6,647 bases of DNA, from NCBI GenBank assembly GCA_036741235.1, contig DAINSQ010000217.1:1-6647 (forward strand), written 5' to 3'. The stretch is from JABWBR01 sp036741235. GTDB taxonomy: Bacteria; Bacteroidota; Bacteroidia; Chitinophagales; Saprospiraceae. Both the position numbers and the translations under genes were made by a program. Position 1 is the first letter of the stretch. Each line of letters begins with the position of its first letter. A model generated the notes under the pieces. It did no database searches, was not told the DNA's origin, and saw only the letters and a list, made by a program, of their open reading frames with translations. Of this stretch, positions 1-5,462 are shown piece after piece.

Positions 1-5
1 CTCTC

Positions 6-575
6 CTACTCCCCCCACCTATACCCATTCACCGCCAAACCAGCCAGGTCCAACGCTCGGTCAACTACCGTGGCGGCCAGGGCTTCGAAAGTGGCGGGTT
101 TGCTGTAAAATGAAGGGCTTGCCGGACAAATGATACCGCCGGCTTCGGTAACAGTTTTCATATTATTAATGTGAATAAGATTGTATGGCGTTTCGCGCAG
201 CATCAAGATCAGCCGGCGGCGTTCTTTGAGCATCACATCGGCGGCGCGGGTGGCCAGGTCGGTGGAGACGCCCGTGGCGATACGGCCCAATAAGCCCATG
301 GAACAAGGGCATACGATCATCGCGTCGTAGCGTGCAGAGCCCGAGGCGAAGGGCGCCATAAAGTCGTGGGAGGCAAAAAAGCGAAAGGGATAATTGTTGT
401 AATCTTCGTTGTCCAATTCGTAACGCCAGTTGAATTTGGCGTTTTCGCTCATCACCACCCCGACGTCGGCCAGTTGGTCGGGCATGGCTTGCAGTTTATC
501 CAGCAAAACCTTGGCATAAATAGCGCCGCTGGAACCTCCCACGGCCACGACTATCTTTTTGAGCGTTGTATGCAT
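6..575 (-). CDS. ubiX: UbiX-type flavin prenyltransferase
   Basis: The 189-residue product matches the UbiX/Pad1 flavoprotein family in length and motifs. This cytoplasmic enzyme joins a dimethylallyl group to reduced FMN, making the prenylated flavin cofactor used by UbiD-type decarboxylases. Visible signatures are the N-terminal flavin-binding strand and loop GGSSGA (residues 13-18), the segment VCPCSMGLLGRIATG (88-102), the basic stretch KERRRLILMLRETP (117-130) and the C-terminal TEAGGIICPASPSFY (143-157). The ATG at 573-575 is a good start because the first beta strand follows at once; the stop is at 6-8. It is divergent from the thioredoxin-like gene, with 90 bases between the two start codons. 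No UbiD partner lies in the window, so the decarboxylation it serves (quinone or aromatic acid metabolism) cannot be told. Family assignment is secure. Confidence 0.93.
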   Translation of the reverse strand: MHTTLKKIVVAVGGSSGAIYAKVLLDKLQAMPDQLADVGVVMSENAKFNWRYELDNEDYNNYPFRFFASHDFMAPFASGSARYDAMIVCPCSMGLLGRIATGVSTDLATRAADVMLKERRRLILMLRETPYNLIHINNMKTVTEAGGIICPASPSFYSKPATFEALAATVVDRALDLAGLAVNGYRWGE

Positions 576-619
576 GTTAAATTTCTCTTAATCAGGCCGC
601 ACGATATATGACAGCCCCT

Positions 620-627
620 TATCTTTG
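620..627 (+). promoter_or_regulatory. Candidate -7 element of the thioredoxin-like gene
   Basis: TATCTTTG fits the Bacteroidota -7 consensus TAnnTTTG exactly and ends 38 bases before the chosen ATG. No TTTG or TTG lies at the usual 19-base spacing upstream, so only half of the promoter is supported. The same octamer occurs upstream of the Cys/His-rich lipoprotein on the other strand. Confidence 0.35.
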
Positions 628-665
628 TTGTTTGTTATCGCTAATTATCAACATAATAATTGAAA

Positions 666-1223
666 ATGAAAAAAGTTCTGCTTAGCGCCGCCGTTGTACT
701 GGCTGCCATTTGCATTTATGCTTTCGCGACGCCCGCCGCCAAGCCGGCTGCCGACAAGGCCGAAAACCCGCTGAAGTGGTATACCTTTGAAGAGGCGGTT
801 GCGCTTAATGCCAAAGCGCCGAAAAAAATGTTTATCGATGTGTATACTGATTGGTGCGGCTGGTGTAAAAAGATGGACGCCAATACGTTCTCTGACCCCA
901 AAGTAGCCGCTTACCTGGCGGAGAACTTTTACCCTGTAAAGTTTAACGCTGAGCAAAAAGAAGATATCGGCTTTAAAGGCCATACGCTCAAATACATGCC
1001 CAACGCGGGCCGCCGCGGCGTACACGAACTCGCCGTTTCCCTGCTGGAAGGCCAACTGGGCTACCCCTCTTTTGTCTATCTCGACGAAAACCAGGACCGC
1101 ATTTCGATTTCTCCGGGCTACAAAGACGCCAATACGATGCTGACCGAGTTGAAATTTATCGGCGGCAATCACTTCAAGACGATGTCTTACGAGCAGTTTG
1201 TGGACAAGAAGGGCAATAAGTAA
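666..1223 (+). CDS. Exported thioredoxin-fold protein (CGWC)
   Basis: A 185-residue protein with a signal peptide: MKK, a hydrophobic stretch over about residues 4-20, then a plausible cleavage site after Ala-Phe-Ala (19-21) and an Ala/Pro/Lys-rich linker. The mature part is a thioredoxin fold: strand MFIDVYTDW (55-63), redox motif C64-G-W-C67, and cis-proline region LGYPSFVYLD (131-140, Pro134). This resembles the Thioredoxin_7/DUF255-like group of periplasmic thiol proteins in Bacteroidota, and it probably reduces or exchanges disulfides in the periplasm; the substrate is unknown. A TTG six bases upstream (660) is an in-frame alternative start, but the ATG at 666 gives a normal signal peptide, so I prefer it. 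No strong ribosome binding site is visible. It converges on the Cys/His-rich lipoprotein; its last codons lie in one arm of a 20-bp inverted repeat. Confidence 0.88.
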   Translation: MKKVLLSAAVVLAAICIYAFATPAAKPAADKAENPLKWYTFEEAVALNAKAPKKMFIDVYTDWCGWCKKMDANTFSDPKVAAYLAENFYPVKFNAEQKEDIGFKGHTLKYMPNAGRRGVHELAVSLLEGQLGYPSFVYLDENQDRISISPGYKDANTMLTELKFIGGNHFKTMSYEQFVDKKGNK

Positions 1224-1301
1224 CTATCGAGCAGGGGATTTTTTTGATGTTTGATTTTTGATGGTTGATTAACGCAAGCAACCCTACTCAATAGTTACTT
1301 A
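1217..1301. repeat. 20-bp inverted repeat at convergent gene ends
   Basis: The arms at 1217-1236 and 1282-1301 are complementary at 18 of 20 positions, separated by 45 bases. The left arm contains the last lysine codon and stop of the thioredoxin-like gene; the right arm ends 8 bases before the stop of the convergent lipoprotein. Both non-matching pairs are C/A in plus-strand RNA but G/U wobble in minus-strand RNA, so the minus transcript could pair along the full arm. Likely a two-way transcription end structure, though the loop is long for a classical terminator; a small palindromic insertion is the alternative. Confidence 0.55.
1246..1270. repeat. Degenerate 7-bp tandem repeat GATNNTT
   Basis: Three successive 7-bp units (gatgttt, gattttt, gatggtt) and a partial fourth (gatt) fill most of the loop of the surrounding inverted repeat. 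They resemble the 8-bp gatgggtt units upstream of the threonine aldolase. The stretch is non-coding and low in complexity. Confidence 0.5.
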
Positions 1302-1309
1302 GAAAACGC

Positions 1310-1813
1310 TTACTGGTGGTAAGCCTGGTTGTGTGCGAGGGTAGCGCCGCATTTCGCGCACGCGATAGCGCTACCGGCGCCGCCGGCGCAGCCTTTTGAA
1401 CAGGTATAGTGCCACACGCCTTTTGCGTTTTGGGCAGGCTCTTGAGTAGGCGGCGTGGCGACAGGAGCCGTTTGGTTATTACCACCAACAGAAAGAGAAG
1501 GCTCGGTATTGGCATGATAACCCTGATTGTGCACCAGGGTTGTGCCGCATTTTGCACATGCAGTGGCGGCGGCGCCGCCGCCTTCGCAACCTTTCGGGCA
1601 GGTATAGTGCCATATACCCGCAGCATTTTGCGCAGGCTCTTGCGTGGGCGCGGGCGGCGTAACGGCGGGGGCTGCCGTTGTACCATCGGCAGGAGCGGGC
1701 GTCACGTTTTGTACCGCATTATCACGGGCAGTATCGCTTTCGTTTTTACATGCAGAGAGCAGGACAATACCCATCAAGGCAATAACGATGGACAGGGTGG
1801 ACAAATATCTCAT
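1310..1813 (-). CDS. Lipoprotein with two Cys/His-rich, zinc-ribbon-like modules
   Basis: A 167-residue lipoprotein: hydrophobic signal with lipobox LSAC (Cys22), then a Thr/Pro/Ala-rich linker. Two near-identical modules follow, 66 residues apart. Module 1 covers about 57-100 (His69, Cys72, Cys76, Cys86, Cys89, His95, His100) and module 2 about 123-166 (His135, Cys138, Cys142, Cys152, Cys155, His161, His166). Each reads WHYTC, Lys-Gly-Cys, a Gly/Ala spacer, CAKCG, then HNQxYH. The Cx3C and CxxC pairs suggest a small metal-binding ribbon, distantly like the heavy-metal-binding YTCPMHP domains; metal and role are not shown. Cys22 is followed by Lys-Asn-Glu-Ser-Asp, which could be a Bacteroidota surface-export signal. 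It lies 62 bases downstream of the phosphoesterase on the same strand but has its own candidate promoter. Gene call firm, function uncertain. Confidence 0.85.
   Translation of the reverse strand: MRYLSTLSIVIALMGIVLLSACKNESDTARDNAVQNVTPAPADGTTAAPAVTPPAPTQEPAQNAAGIWHYTCPKGCEGGGAAATACAKCGTTLVHNQGYHANTEPSLSVGGNNQTAPVATPPTQEPAQNAKGVWHYTCSKGCAGGAGSAIACAKCGATLAHNQAYHQ
1316..1447 (-). repeat. Intragenic duplicated module, copy 2
   Basis: Encodes residues 123-166 of the lipoprotein. Together with the copy at 1514-1645 it forms a direct duplication with a 198-base period, which includes the TQEPAQNA linker as well as the Cys/His module. The in-frame period and shared linker point to one tandem duplication, with substitutions since. 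Confidence 0.75.
1514..1645 (-). repeat. Intragenic duplicated module, copy 1
   Basis: Encodes residues 57-100 of the lipoprotein and is the membrane-proximal copy. Its Gly/Ala spacer is encoded by an 18-base perfect palindrome (1565-1582), whereas the second copy has a less regular spacer. Confidence 0.75.
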
Positions 1814-1835
1814 GGTTTTTAAATTTAGTGAAGCG

Positions 1836-1843
1836 CAAAGATA
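1836..1843 (-). promoter_or_regulatory. Candidate -7 element of the Cys/His-rich lipoprotein
   Basis: Read on the minus strand this is TATCTTTG, an exact match to TAnnTTTG, ending 22 bases before the ATG at 1811-1813. The nearest upstream TTG (1860-1862, minus strand) is only 16 bases away rather than the usual 19 or so, so the -33 part is weak. It suggests that the lipoprotein can be transcribed separately from the phosphoesterase behind it. Confidence 0.4.
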
Positions 1844-1875
1844 AGCAATGGATTTGACGCAATAGCATTATTAGC

Positions 1876-2781
1876 TCACCTCGCCGCCAGCGAATCCAGA
1901 TCTGCAAAATGCCAGGATAAACTGCGGTTTTTAGACTTGCGATGCAGAATCAATACCTTATCAGGATCGAAAGTAGTCACGTAATCGGGGGCGTAGCGGC
2001 GGTCTACACTGTTATTAATACCGGACCCCAGCAGCCAAATGCCTTCCGGAGTTTGGTAGGCATAAGTTTTGGCGCGCATACCAAAATCGCCGCCGATCAA
2101 TACCACTTGTATGCCGCGTTGTTGTACGCTTGTCAGCCGGGGATACAGCCAAGGCGTCACCCAGGAAGCGGAATCGCAGGTTGCCTGTAAAAATTCGGGG
2201 TTGAGATTAAATGCGTCGGCGTCTTTTTCGGGTTTGAGTTCGGTGAAAAGCGCGAAATGATGAAGGATTACGAGGTGGGAAGCTCTGCTGATCGTATCGG
2301 TAATCTGCTCGATCAGCGCCATTTGCGTTTTCTTCTGCTCACAATATTCTTGAGCCGGCCTGCCGGGATATGGCCAAAACAGGTTAGTATTCAGCACCAA
2401 TACGACCATATCATCTACCCAGGCGCTGTAAAACAAGGGCCTGCCGGTGGCCTGGCTGATGCGCTCCGTATTGCCGAACATCACATCGTGATTGCCCAAA
2501 GTCCAGTGCGTACGCGGGCTATCCAGATTGAACAAACTGTCGAGATACGCTAATGTTTGGGGTTGTTCGGTGGTGCGGCTGCATACGTCGCCGCCGAGCC
2601 AAACCTGGTTAAAAGCGCTGTAATCGAGCCGTTCCAGCCGGGGGTCTACCCGGGTCCCATCGTGCCAGTCGTAGGGATGCCCCAGAAAGATGTAATGCAA
2701 TTCGGAATCATCCTGGCAGGCCGAATATCCAAAAACGAAGGCGAAACAAGCGAATAGCGCAATTTTTTTTATATTTTTCAT
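1876..2781 (-). CDS. Calcineurin-like metallophosphoesterase lipoprotein
   Basis: A 301-residue protein with a signal sequence ending in YSAC (Cys22), so probably a lipoprotein, followed by the acidic stretch QDDSE. The metallophosphoesterase core is visible: GGDVC (63-67), GNHD (96-99) and the LHHF histidines (His174, His175), all standard metal or phosphate ligands in this fold. The first and last motifs differ: the family's DxH is replaced by LGHPYDWHDG (33-42), and the usual final GHxH by GGDFG (230-234). Asp38, His40 or Asp232 may take over, or the site may bind fewer metals. The substrate cannot be told; an extracytoplasmic phosphoesterase or nuclease-like role is possible. Start ATG at 2779-2781, divergent from the PspC-domain gene with 63 bases between starts. 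It may be co-transcribed with the lipoprotein gene downstream. Confidence 0.85.
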   Translation of the reverse strand: MKNIKKIALFACFAFVFGYSACQDDSELHYIFLGHPYDWHDGTRVDPRLERLDYSAFNQVWLGGDVCSRTTEQPQTLAYLDSLFNLDSPRTHWTLGNHDVMFGNTERISQATGRPLFYSAWVDDMVVLVLNTNLFWPYPGRPAQEYCEQKKTQMALIEQITDTISRASHLVILHHFALFTELKPEKDADAFNLNPEFLQATCDSASWVTPWLYPRLTSVQQRGIQVVLIGGDFGMRAKTYAYQTPEGIWLLGSGINNSVDRRYAPDYVTTFDPDKVLILHRKSKNRSLSWHFADLDSLAAR

Positions 2782-2785
2782 GCTA

Positions 2786-2816
2786 TTTGGATAATCACTT
2801 TAGCGTTTTAATTGTT
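2786..2816 (+). promoter_or_regulatory. Weak candidate promoter of the PspC-domain gene
   Basis: TTTG at 2786-2789 is followed, after exactly 19 bases, by TAATTGTT, which matches 4 of the 6 fixed positions of TAnnTTTG. It ends 28 bases before the ATG. The spacing is right but the -7 match is poor, so this is tentative. Confidence 0.25.
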
Positions 2817-2844
2817 TAGGAAAGGTTAACTCAATCACCGGCTT

Positions 2845-3060
2845 ATGAATTGGTTTAAAGATTTACTCGAACGTTCGGCTTTTGGCGTATGCAACTATGT
2901 TGGCGACAAGATGGGCATTGCATCTTCACGGGTTCGATTGTATTTTATTTATGCCACTTTCGTAACCCTGGGTTCTCCCATCATTATTTACCTGGCTACT
3001 GCCTTTTGGCTCAATATAAGGCGCTACCTTAAACAGAGCAGGAACTACGTTTGGTGGTAA
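2845..3060 (+). CDS. Short PspC-domain membrane protein
   Basis: A 71-residue protein that is almost entirely one PspC domain. It has an amphipathic N-terminus, the AFGVCNYVGDKMGI segment (12-25), then SSRVRLYFIY leading into one hydrophobic membrane segment (about 33-57), and a basic aromatic tail. Short stand-alone proteins of this kind are common in Bacteroidota. In Proteobacteria PspC is an inner-membrane sensor of envelope stress that works with PspA and PspB; neither is present here, so a stress role is inference from the family. Start ATG at 2845; no clear Shine-Dalgarno site. It converges on rsmE with only 13 bases between the stop codons. Confidence 0.88.
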   Translation: MNWFKDLLERSAFGVCNYVGDKMGIASSRVRLYFIYATFVTLGSPIIIYLATAFWLNIRRYLKQSRNYVWW

Positions 3061-3086
3061 CAGGCCTTTGCTGCTATCCACAAAAC
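3049..3086. terminator. Possible two-way terminator hairpin between the PspC gene and rsmE
   Basis: The arms at 3049-3057 and 3078-3086 pair at 8 of 9 positions around a 20-base loop and bracket both stop codons. No clear T-run follows. The stem is short and could be chance; it is listed because the other two convergent junctions show the same arrangement. Confidence 0.25.
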
Positions 3087-3817
3087 AAATTTACCGTATG
3101 TACGGCTACAAGTCCTGCCGTTTCTGTGCGCAGCCGTGTGGGGCCGAGGCTAACGGGCACAAAGCCGTTGTTGAGGGCAAAGGCTGCTTCTTCGGGTGAA
3201 AAATCGCCTTCAGGGCCGATCAAGACCAGCGTATCCGTTGACTTTTTAAGGCAGTCTTTCAATTCGTGCGTCGCCACCTGGCTGTCGCAGTAAGCAATAT
3301 ACCTCCCGGATTGTTGTGCGGCCATTACAATTTGTTCAACCGGAGTAAGATCGTTCAACACCGGCAGCCGGGCTTGCAGCGATTGCTTCATAGCGGCGAT
3401 CAACACTTTTTGAAGCCTGTCGAGCCGAACCTGGCGTCGCTCGGAACGCTGACATAAGAGCAGCGTGATTTCATCAACGCCGATCTCTGTTATTTTTTCC
3501 AACAACCATTCTGTGCGCTCGATGTTTTTAGTAGGTGCAACGGCCAGATGCAGATAGGGGCGGCGTTTTTTTTCCTGCGCTACTTCGCGTTGAATAGCGG
3601 CTACGCAACTGCGTTTGCCGGCTTCGGTAATTACGGCTTCGTACCAACCGCCGCGGCCGTCAACGATTTGCACCAGATCGCCTTCGCGCCGCGCCAGTTG
3701 CTTGAGTCGTTCGTAATCGCCGNNNNNNNNNNGCAGCACCTGTACACAGTGGCGTGCCTCTTCTTCATCAAAAAAGGCCAGGCGGTCATTTATTTGAGGA
3801 ACGTAAAAAAGCTGCAT
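3074..3817 (-). CDS. rsmE: 16S rRNA m3U1498 methyltransferase RsmE
   Basis: RsmE methylates N3 of U1498 in 16S rRNA within the assembled 30S subunit, using S-adenosylmethionine. The 247-residue product has the N-terminal PUA-like part (MQLFYVPQIND, ARHCVQVL, IVDGRGGWYEAVI) and the C-terminal SPOUT trefoil-knot domain: APTKNIERTEWLLEKITEIGVDEI (94-117), GPEGDFSPEEAAF (201-213) and LGPTRLRTETAGL (224-236). I chose the ATG at 3815-3817 because MQLFYVP is the usual start in relatives; a TTG 24 bases upstream is in frame but adds an unneeded extension. Ten N (3723-3732) fall in codons for residues 29-32. Just after them, about 13-15 residues (GDYERLKQLA and neighbours) appear extra compared with the family's short VLRxxxGD turn, either a real insertion or an assembly fault. 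Convergent with the PspC-domain gene and divergent from rseP. Confidence 0.93.
   Translation of the reverse strand: MQLFYVPQINDRLAFFDEEEARHCVQVLXXXXGDYERLKQLARREGDLVQIVDGRGGWYEAVITEAGKRSCVAAIQREVAQEKKRRPYLHLAVAPTKNIERTEWLLEKITEIGVDEITLLLCQRSERRQVRLDRLQKVLIAAMKQSLQARLPVLNDLTPVEQIVMAAQQSGRYIAYCDSQVATHELKDCLKKSTDTLVLIGPEGDFSPEEAAFALNNGFVPVSLGPTRLRTETAGLVAVHTVNLFCG
3723..3732. other. Assembly gap of 10 N inside rsmE
   Basis: Ten unknown bases. As written, the rsmE frame continues across them, and the codon entering the gap begins with C, which is compatible with the arginine of VLR usual at this point. A round gap size of ten is typical of scaffolding, so the true length may differ. Confidence 0.95.
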
Positions 3818-3906
3818 AACCAAATAGCTTGCCCATTGCAAGGATAAGAACGTTTGGGGAATTTATCCGGTAATTGGTCGATTTTATCCCCTAAAAACCT
3901 GCACGC

Positions 3907-3937
3907 TTTGAAAGCAGCGGGAAACAAAGTATTATTG
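3907..3937 (+). promoter_or_regulatory. Candidate rseP promoter, TTTG-N19-TAttATTG
   Basis: TTTG at 3907-3910 is followed by exactly 19 bases and then TATTATTG at 3930-3937, one mismatch from the Bacteroidota primary sigma-factor consensus TTTG-N19-TAnnTTTG. It ends 36 bases before the rseP ATG, leaving a leader of about 30 bases. It is the best promoter match in the window and suggests that rseP is transcribed on its own. Confidence 0.55.
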
Positions 3938-3973
3938 CAACCGTTTTTATTTAGAATTAACTGAAAAGACGAG

Positions 3974-5326
3974 ATGGGTTATCTGATTATGGCAGGGCAG
4001 TTGATGTTGAGTTTGTCTATACTCATTGTCCTGCACGAAATGGGGCATTTCCTGCCTGCCCGGCTTTTTAACACCAGAGTAGAAAAATTTTACCTGTTTT
4101 TCGACCCTTGGTTTTCACTGGTCAAGCGCAAAGTTGGCGATACGGAATACGGCATCGGCTGGCTGCCCCTGGGCGGATATGTCAAGATTTCGGGGATGGT
4201 AGACGAAAGTTTCGACACCGAACAAATGAAACAACCGGCCCAACCCTGGGAATTCCGCTCCAAGCCGGCCTGGCAACGCCTGATTATCATGCTGGGCGGC
4301 GTGACGGTCAATTTTATCCTGGGCTTTTTGATTTTTGCGCTGGTACTCTGGACCTGGGGCGAAGAGTACATTCCCTCCAAAAACATAACCTACGGTATTT
4401 ATGCCGACTCGCTGGGCATAGAACTCGGGCTCAAAGACGGCGACCACATCCTGGCTATCGGCGATAAGCCCTTCGAAAAGTTCAACTACAGCACGGTGAT
4501 CCGCGAAATTGTGATCCACAATGCCAAAACAATCACGGTAGAACGCGATGGGCAGGAGCTGAAAGTGCCGGTAGATGAAAAATATGTCGACCTGTTGTCG
4601 CGCCATGAAAACAAAGACAAGCAGTTATTCGGCGCCAGGGTGCCGTTTGTAGTGGCTGAATTCGGCAAGGAATCGCCGGCCAAAAAAGCCGGGCTGCAAA
4701 AGGAAGATCAGATCATCGCCCTTAACGATACGGCTACGGCTTATTTCCATGAATTTTTCAAACGCATAAAAAACTATCCGGGCAAGGAAGTCAGCCTGAA
4801 GGCCGTTCGGAAATCGGAAAACGGCGCCATCGATACGCTCAATTTTGCATTTCAGACGAGCGCTGACGGGCGGATCGGCGTGTATCCCTATGGCGAGCCC
4901 TATCATTTTAAAACAGAAAGACAGGACTATACCCTGATGCAGGCATTCCCCGCCGGCGTTACCAAAGGTATGACCATCCTGTTTGACCAGTTAAAGGCAT
5001 TTGGACAAATTTTCAGGGGCAAAATAAAAGCTACGGAAAGCCTGGGCGGCTTCGCCTCCATCGGCAAGATGTTCGGCGCTTCCTGGAATTGGGAGCGTTT
5101 CTGGACGATGACCGCCGTGTTGTCGCTGATCCTGGCCTTTATGAACCTGTTGCCGATTCCGGCGCTCGACGGCGGCCACGTGCTGTTTTTACTCTACGAA
5201 ATCGTCAGTGGACGCAAACCCAGCGATAAGTTTATGGAGATTGCCACGATGGTGGGCTTCATCATTGTACTGGGCTTGCTGCTGTTCGCCAATGGCCTGG
5301 ATATCAAGCGCTGGCTTACTCAGTAA
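3974..5326 (+). CDS. rseP: RseP-type site-2 intramembrane zinc metalloprotease
   Basis: A 450-residue M50 protease of the inner membrane that cuts membrane-spanning peptides, typically anti-sigma factors already trimmed by another protease, and signal-peptide remnants. The zinc site HEMGH (His21, Glu22, His25) lies in the first membrane segment, and NLLPIPALDG with the zinc-ligand Asp399 (391-400) in a late one. Also visible are GGYVKISGM (67-75), a second membrane segment (about 104-127), two PDZ domains (about 135-197 and 220-285, the latter with SPAKKAGLQKEDQIIALN), and a final membrane segment (about 422-440). Length and order match Bacteroidota RseP. The ATG at 3974 starts just before the first membrane helix; an in-frame ATG at 3989 is less likely. 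It converges on the threonine aldolase, and its stop lies in the left arm of a hairpin at the 100-N gap. The substrate is not shown here. Confidence 0.95.
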   Translation: MGYLIMAGQLMLSLSILIVLHEMGHFLPARLFNTRVEKFYLFFDPWFSLVKRKVGDTEYGIGWLPLGGYVKISGMVDESFDTEQMKQPAQPWEFRSKPAWQRLIIMLGGVTVNFILGFLIFALVLWTWGEEYIPSKNITYGIYADSLGIELGLKDGDHILAIGDKPFEKFNYSTVIREIVIHNAKTITVERDGQELKVPVDEKYVDLLSRHENKDKQLFGARVPFVVAEFGKESPAKKAGLQKEDQIIALNDTATAYFHEFFKRIKNYPGKEVSLKAVRKSENGAIDTLNFAFQTSADGRIGVYPYGEPYHFKTERQDYTLMQAFPAGVTKGMTILFDQLKAFGQIFRGKIKATESLGGFASIGKMFGASWNWERFWTMTAVLSLILAFMNLLPIPALDGGHVLFLLYEIVSGRKPSDKFMEIATMVGFIIVLGLLLFANGLDIKRWLTQ

Positions 5327-5462
5327 GCGGTCGGACCGCTAGCNNNNNNNNNNNNNNNNNNNNNNNNNNNNNNNNNNNNNNNNNNNNNNNNNNNNNNNNN
5401 NNNNNNNNNNNNNNNNNNNNNNNNNNNNNNNNNNNNNNNNNNNGACCGCTAGCTGAGTTAGC
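5314..5462. terminator. Gap-interrupted hairpin between rseP and the threonine aldolase
   Basis: If the two copies of GACCGCTAGC flanking the N run are treated as one, the junction becomes an inverted repeat of 19-base arms with a 1-base centre: 16 Watson-Crick pairs, one G/U and two mismatches. Even without collapsing, 5326-5340 is a perfect 7-bp inverted repeat around one G. The structure contains the rseP stop (5324-5326) and the end of the aldolase frame, so it could stop transcription from both sides. The fold in the collapsed form is inferred. Confidence 0.5.
5344..5443. other. Assembly gap of 100 N
   Basis: One hundred N, a conventional placeholder for unknown length. The identical 10-mer GACCGCTAGC stands directly on both sides (5334-5343 and 5444-5453), suggesting that the two contigs overlap and that little or nothing is missing. 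Confidence 0.95.

Noticed and set aside
648..1172. 174-residue minus-strand open frame opposite the thioredoxin-like gene
   Set aside because: It lies opposite a clearly coding gene with CGWC and a signal peptide, and its own sequence shows no recognisable family.
1217..1301. Insertion sequence or full MITE with target duplication
   Set aside because: No transposase is present and I see no convincing target-site duplication outside the arms; kept only as an inverted repeat.
1288..1686. 132-residue minus-strand open frame overlapping the lipoprotein gene
   Set aside because: It is an out-of-frame shadow: Arg/Pro/Ala-rich with no domain, and its apparent repetition comes from the duplicated module. 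The lipoprotein frame has a signal peptide, lipobox and conserved cysteines.
666..2781. A functional operon or new system of the thioredoxin-like protein, Cys/His lipoprotein and phosphoesterase
   Set aside because: The first gene is on the opposite strand, and the other two are 62 bases apart with a candidate internal promoter. Nothing beyond shared envelope location links them.
3548..3847. 99-residue plus-strand frame opposite rsmE
   Set aside because: It crosses the 10-N gap, has no motif and is antisense to a well-supported gene.
4115..4606. Minus-strand open frames opposite rseP
   Set aside because: rseP is unmistakable across this stretch; the opposing frames are a by-product of its codon use.
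5339..5443. Reading the aldolase through the N run to a 371-residue protein
   Set aside because: The last 34 residues would be unknown, and the stop at 5339-5341 lies in the other contig's hairpin. The collapsed-gap reading explains the data better.
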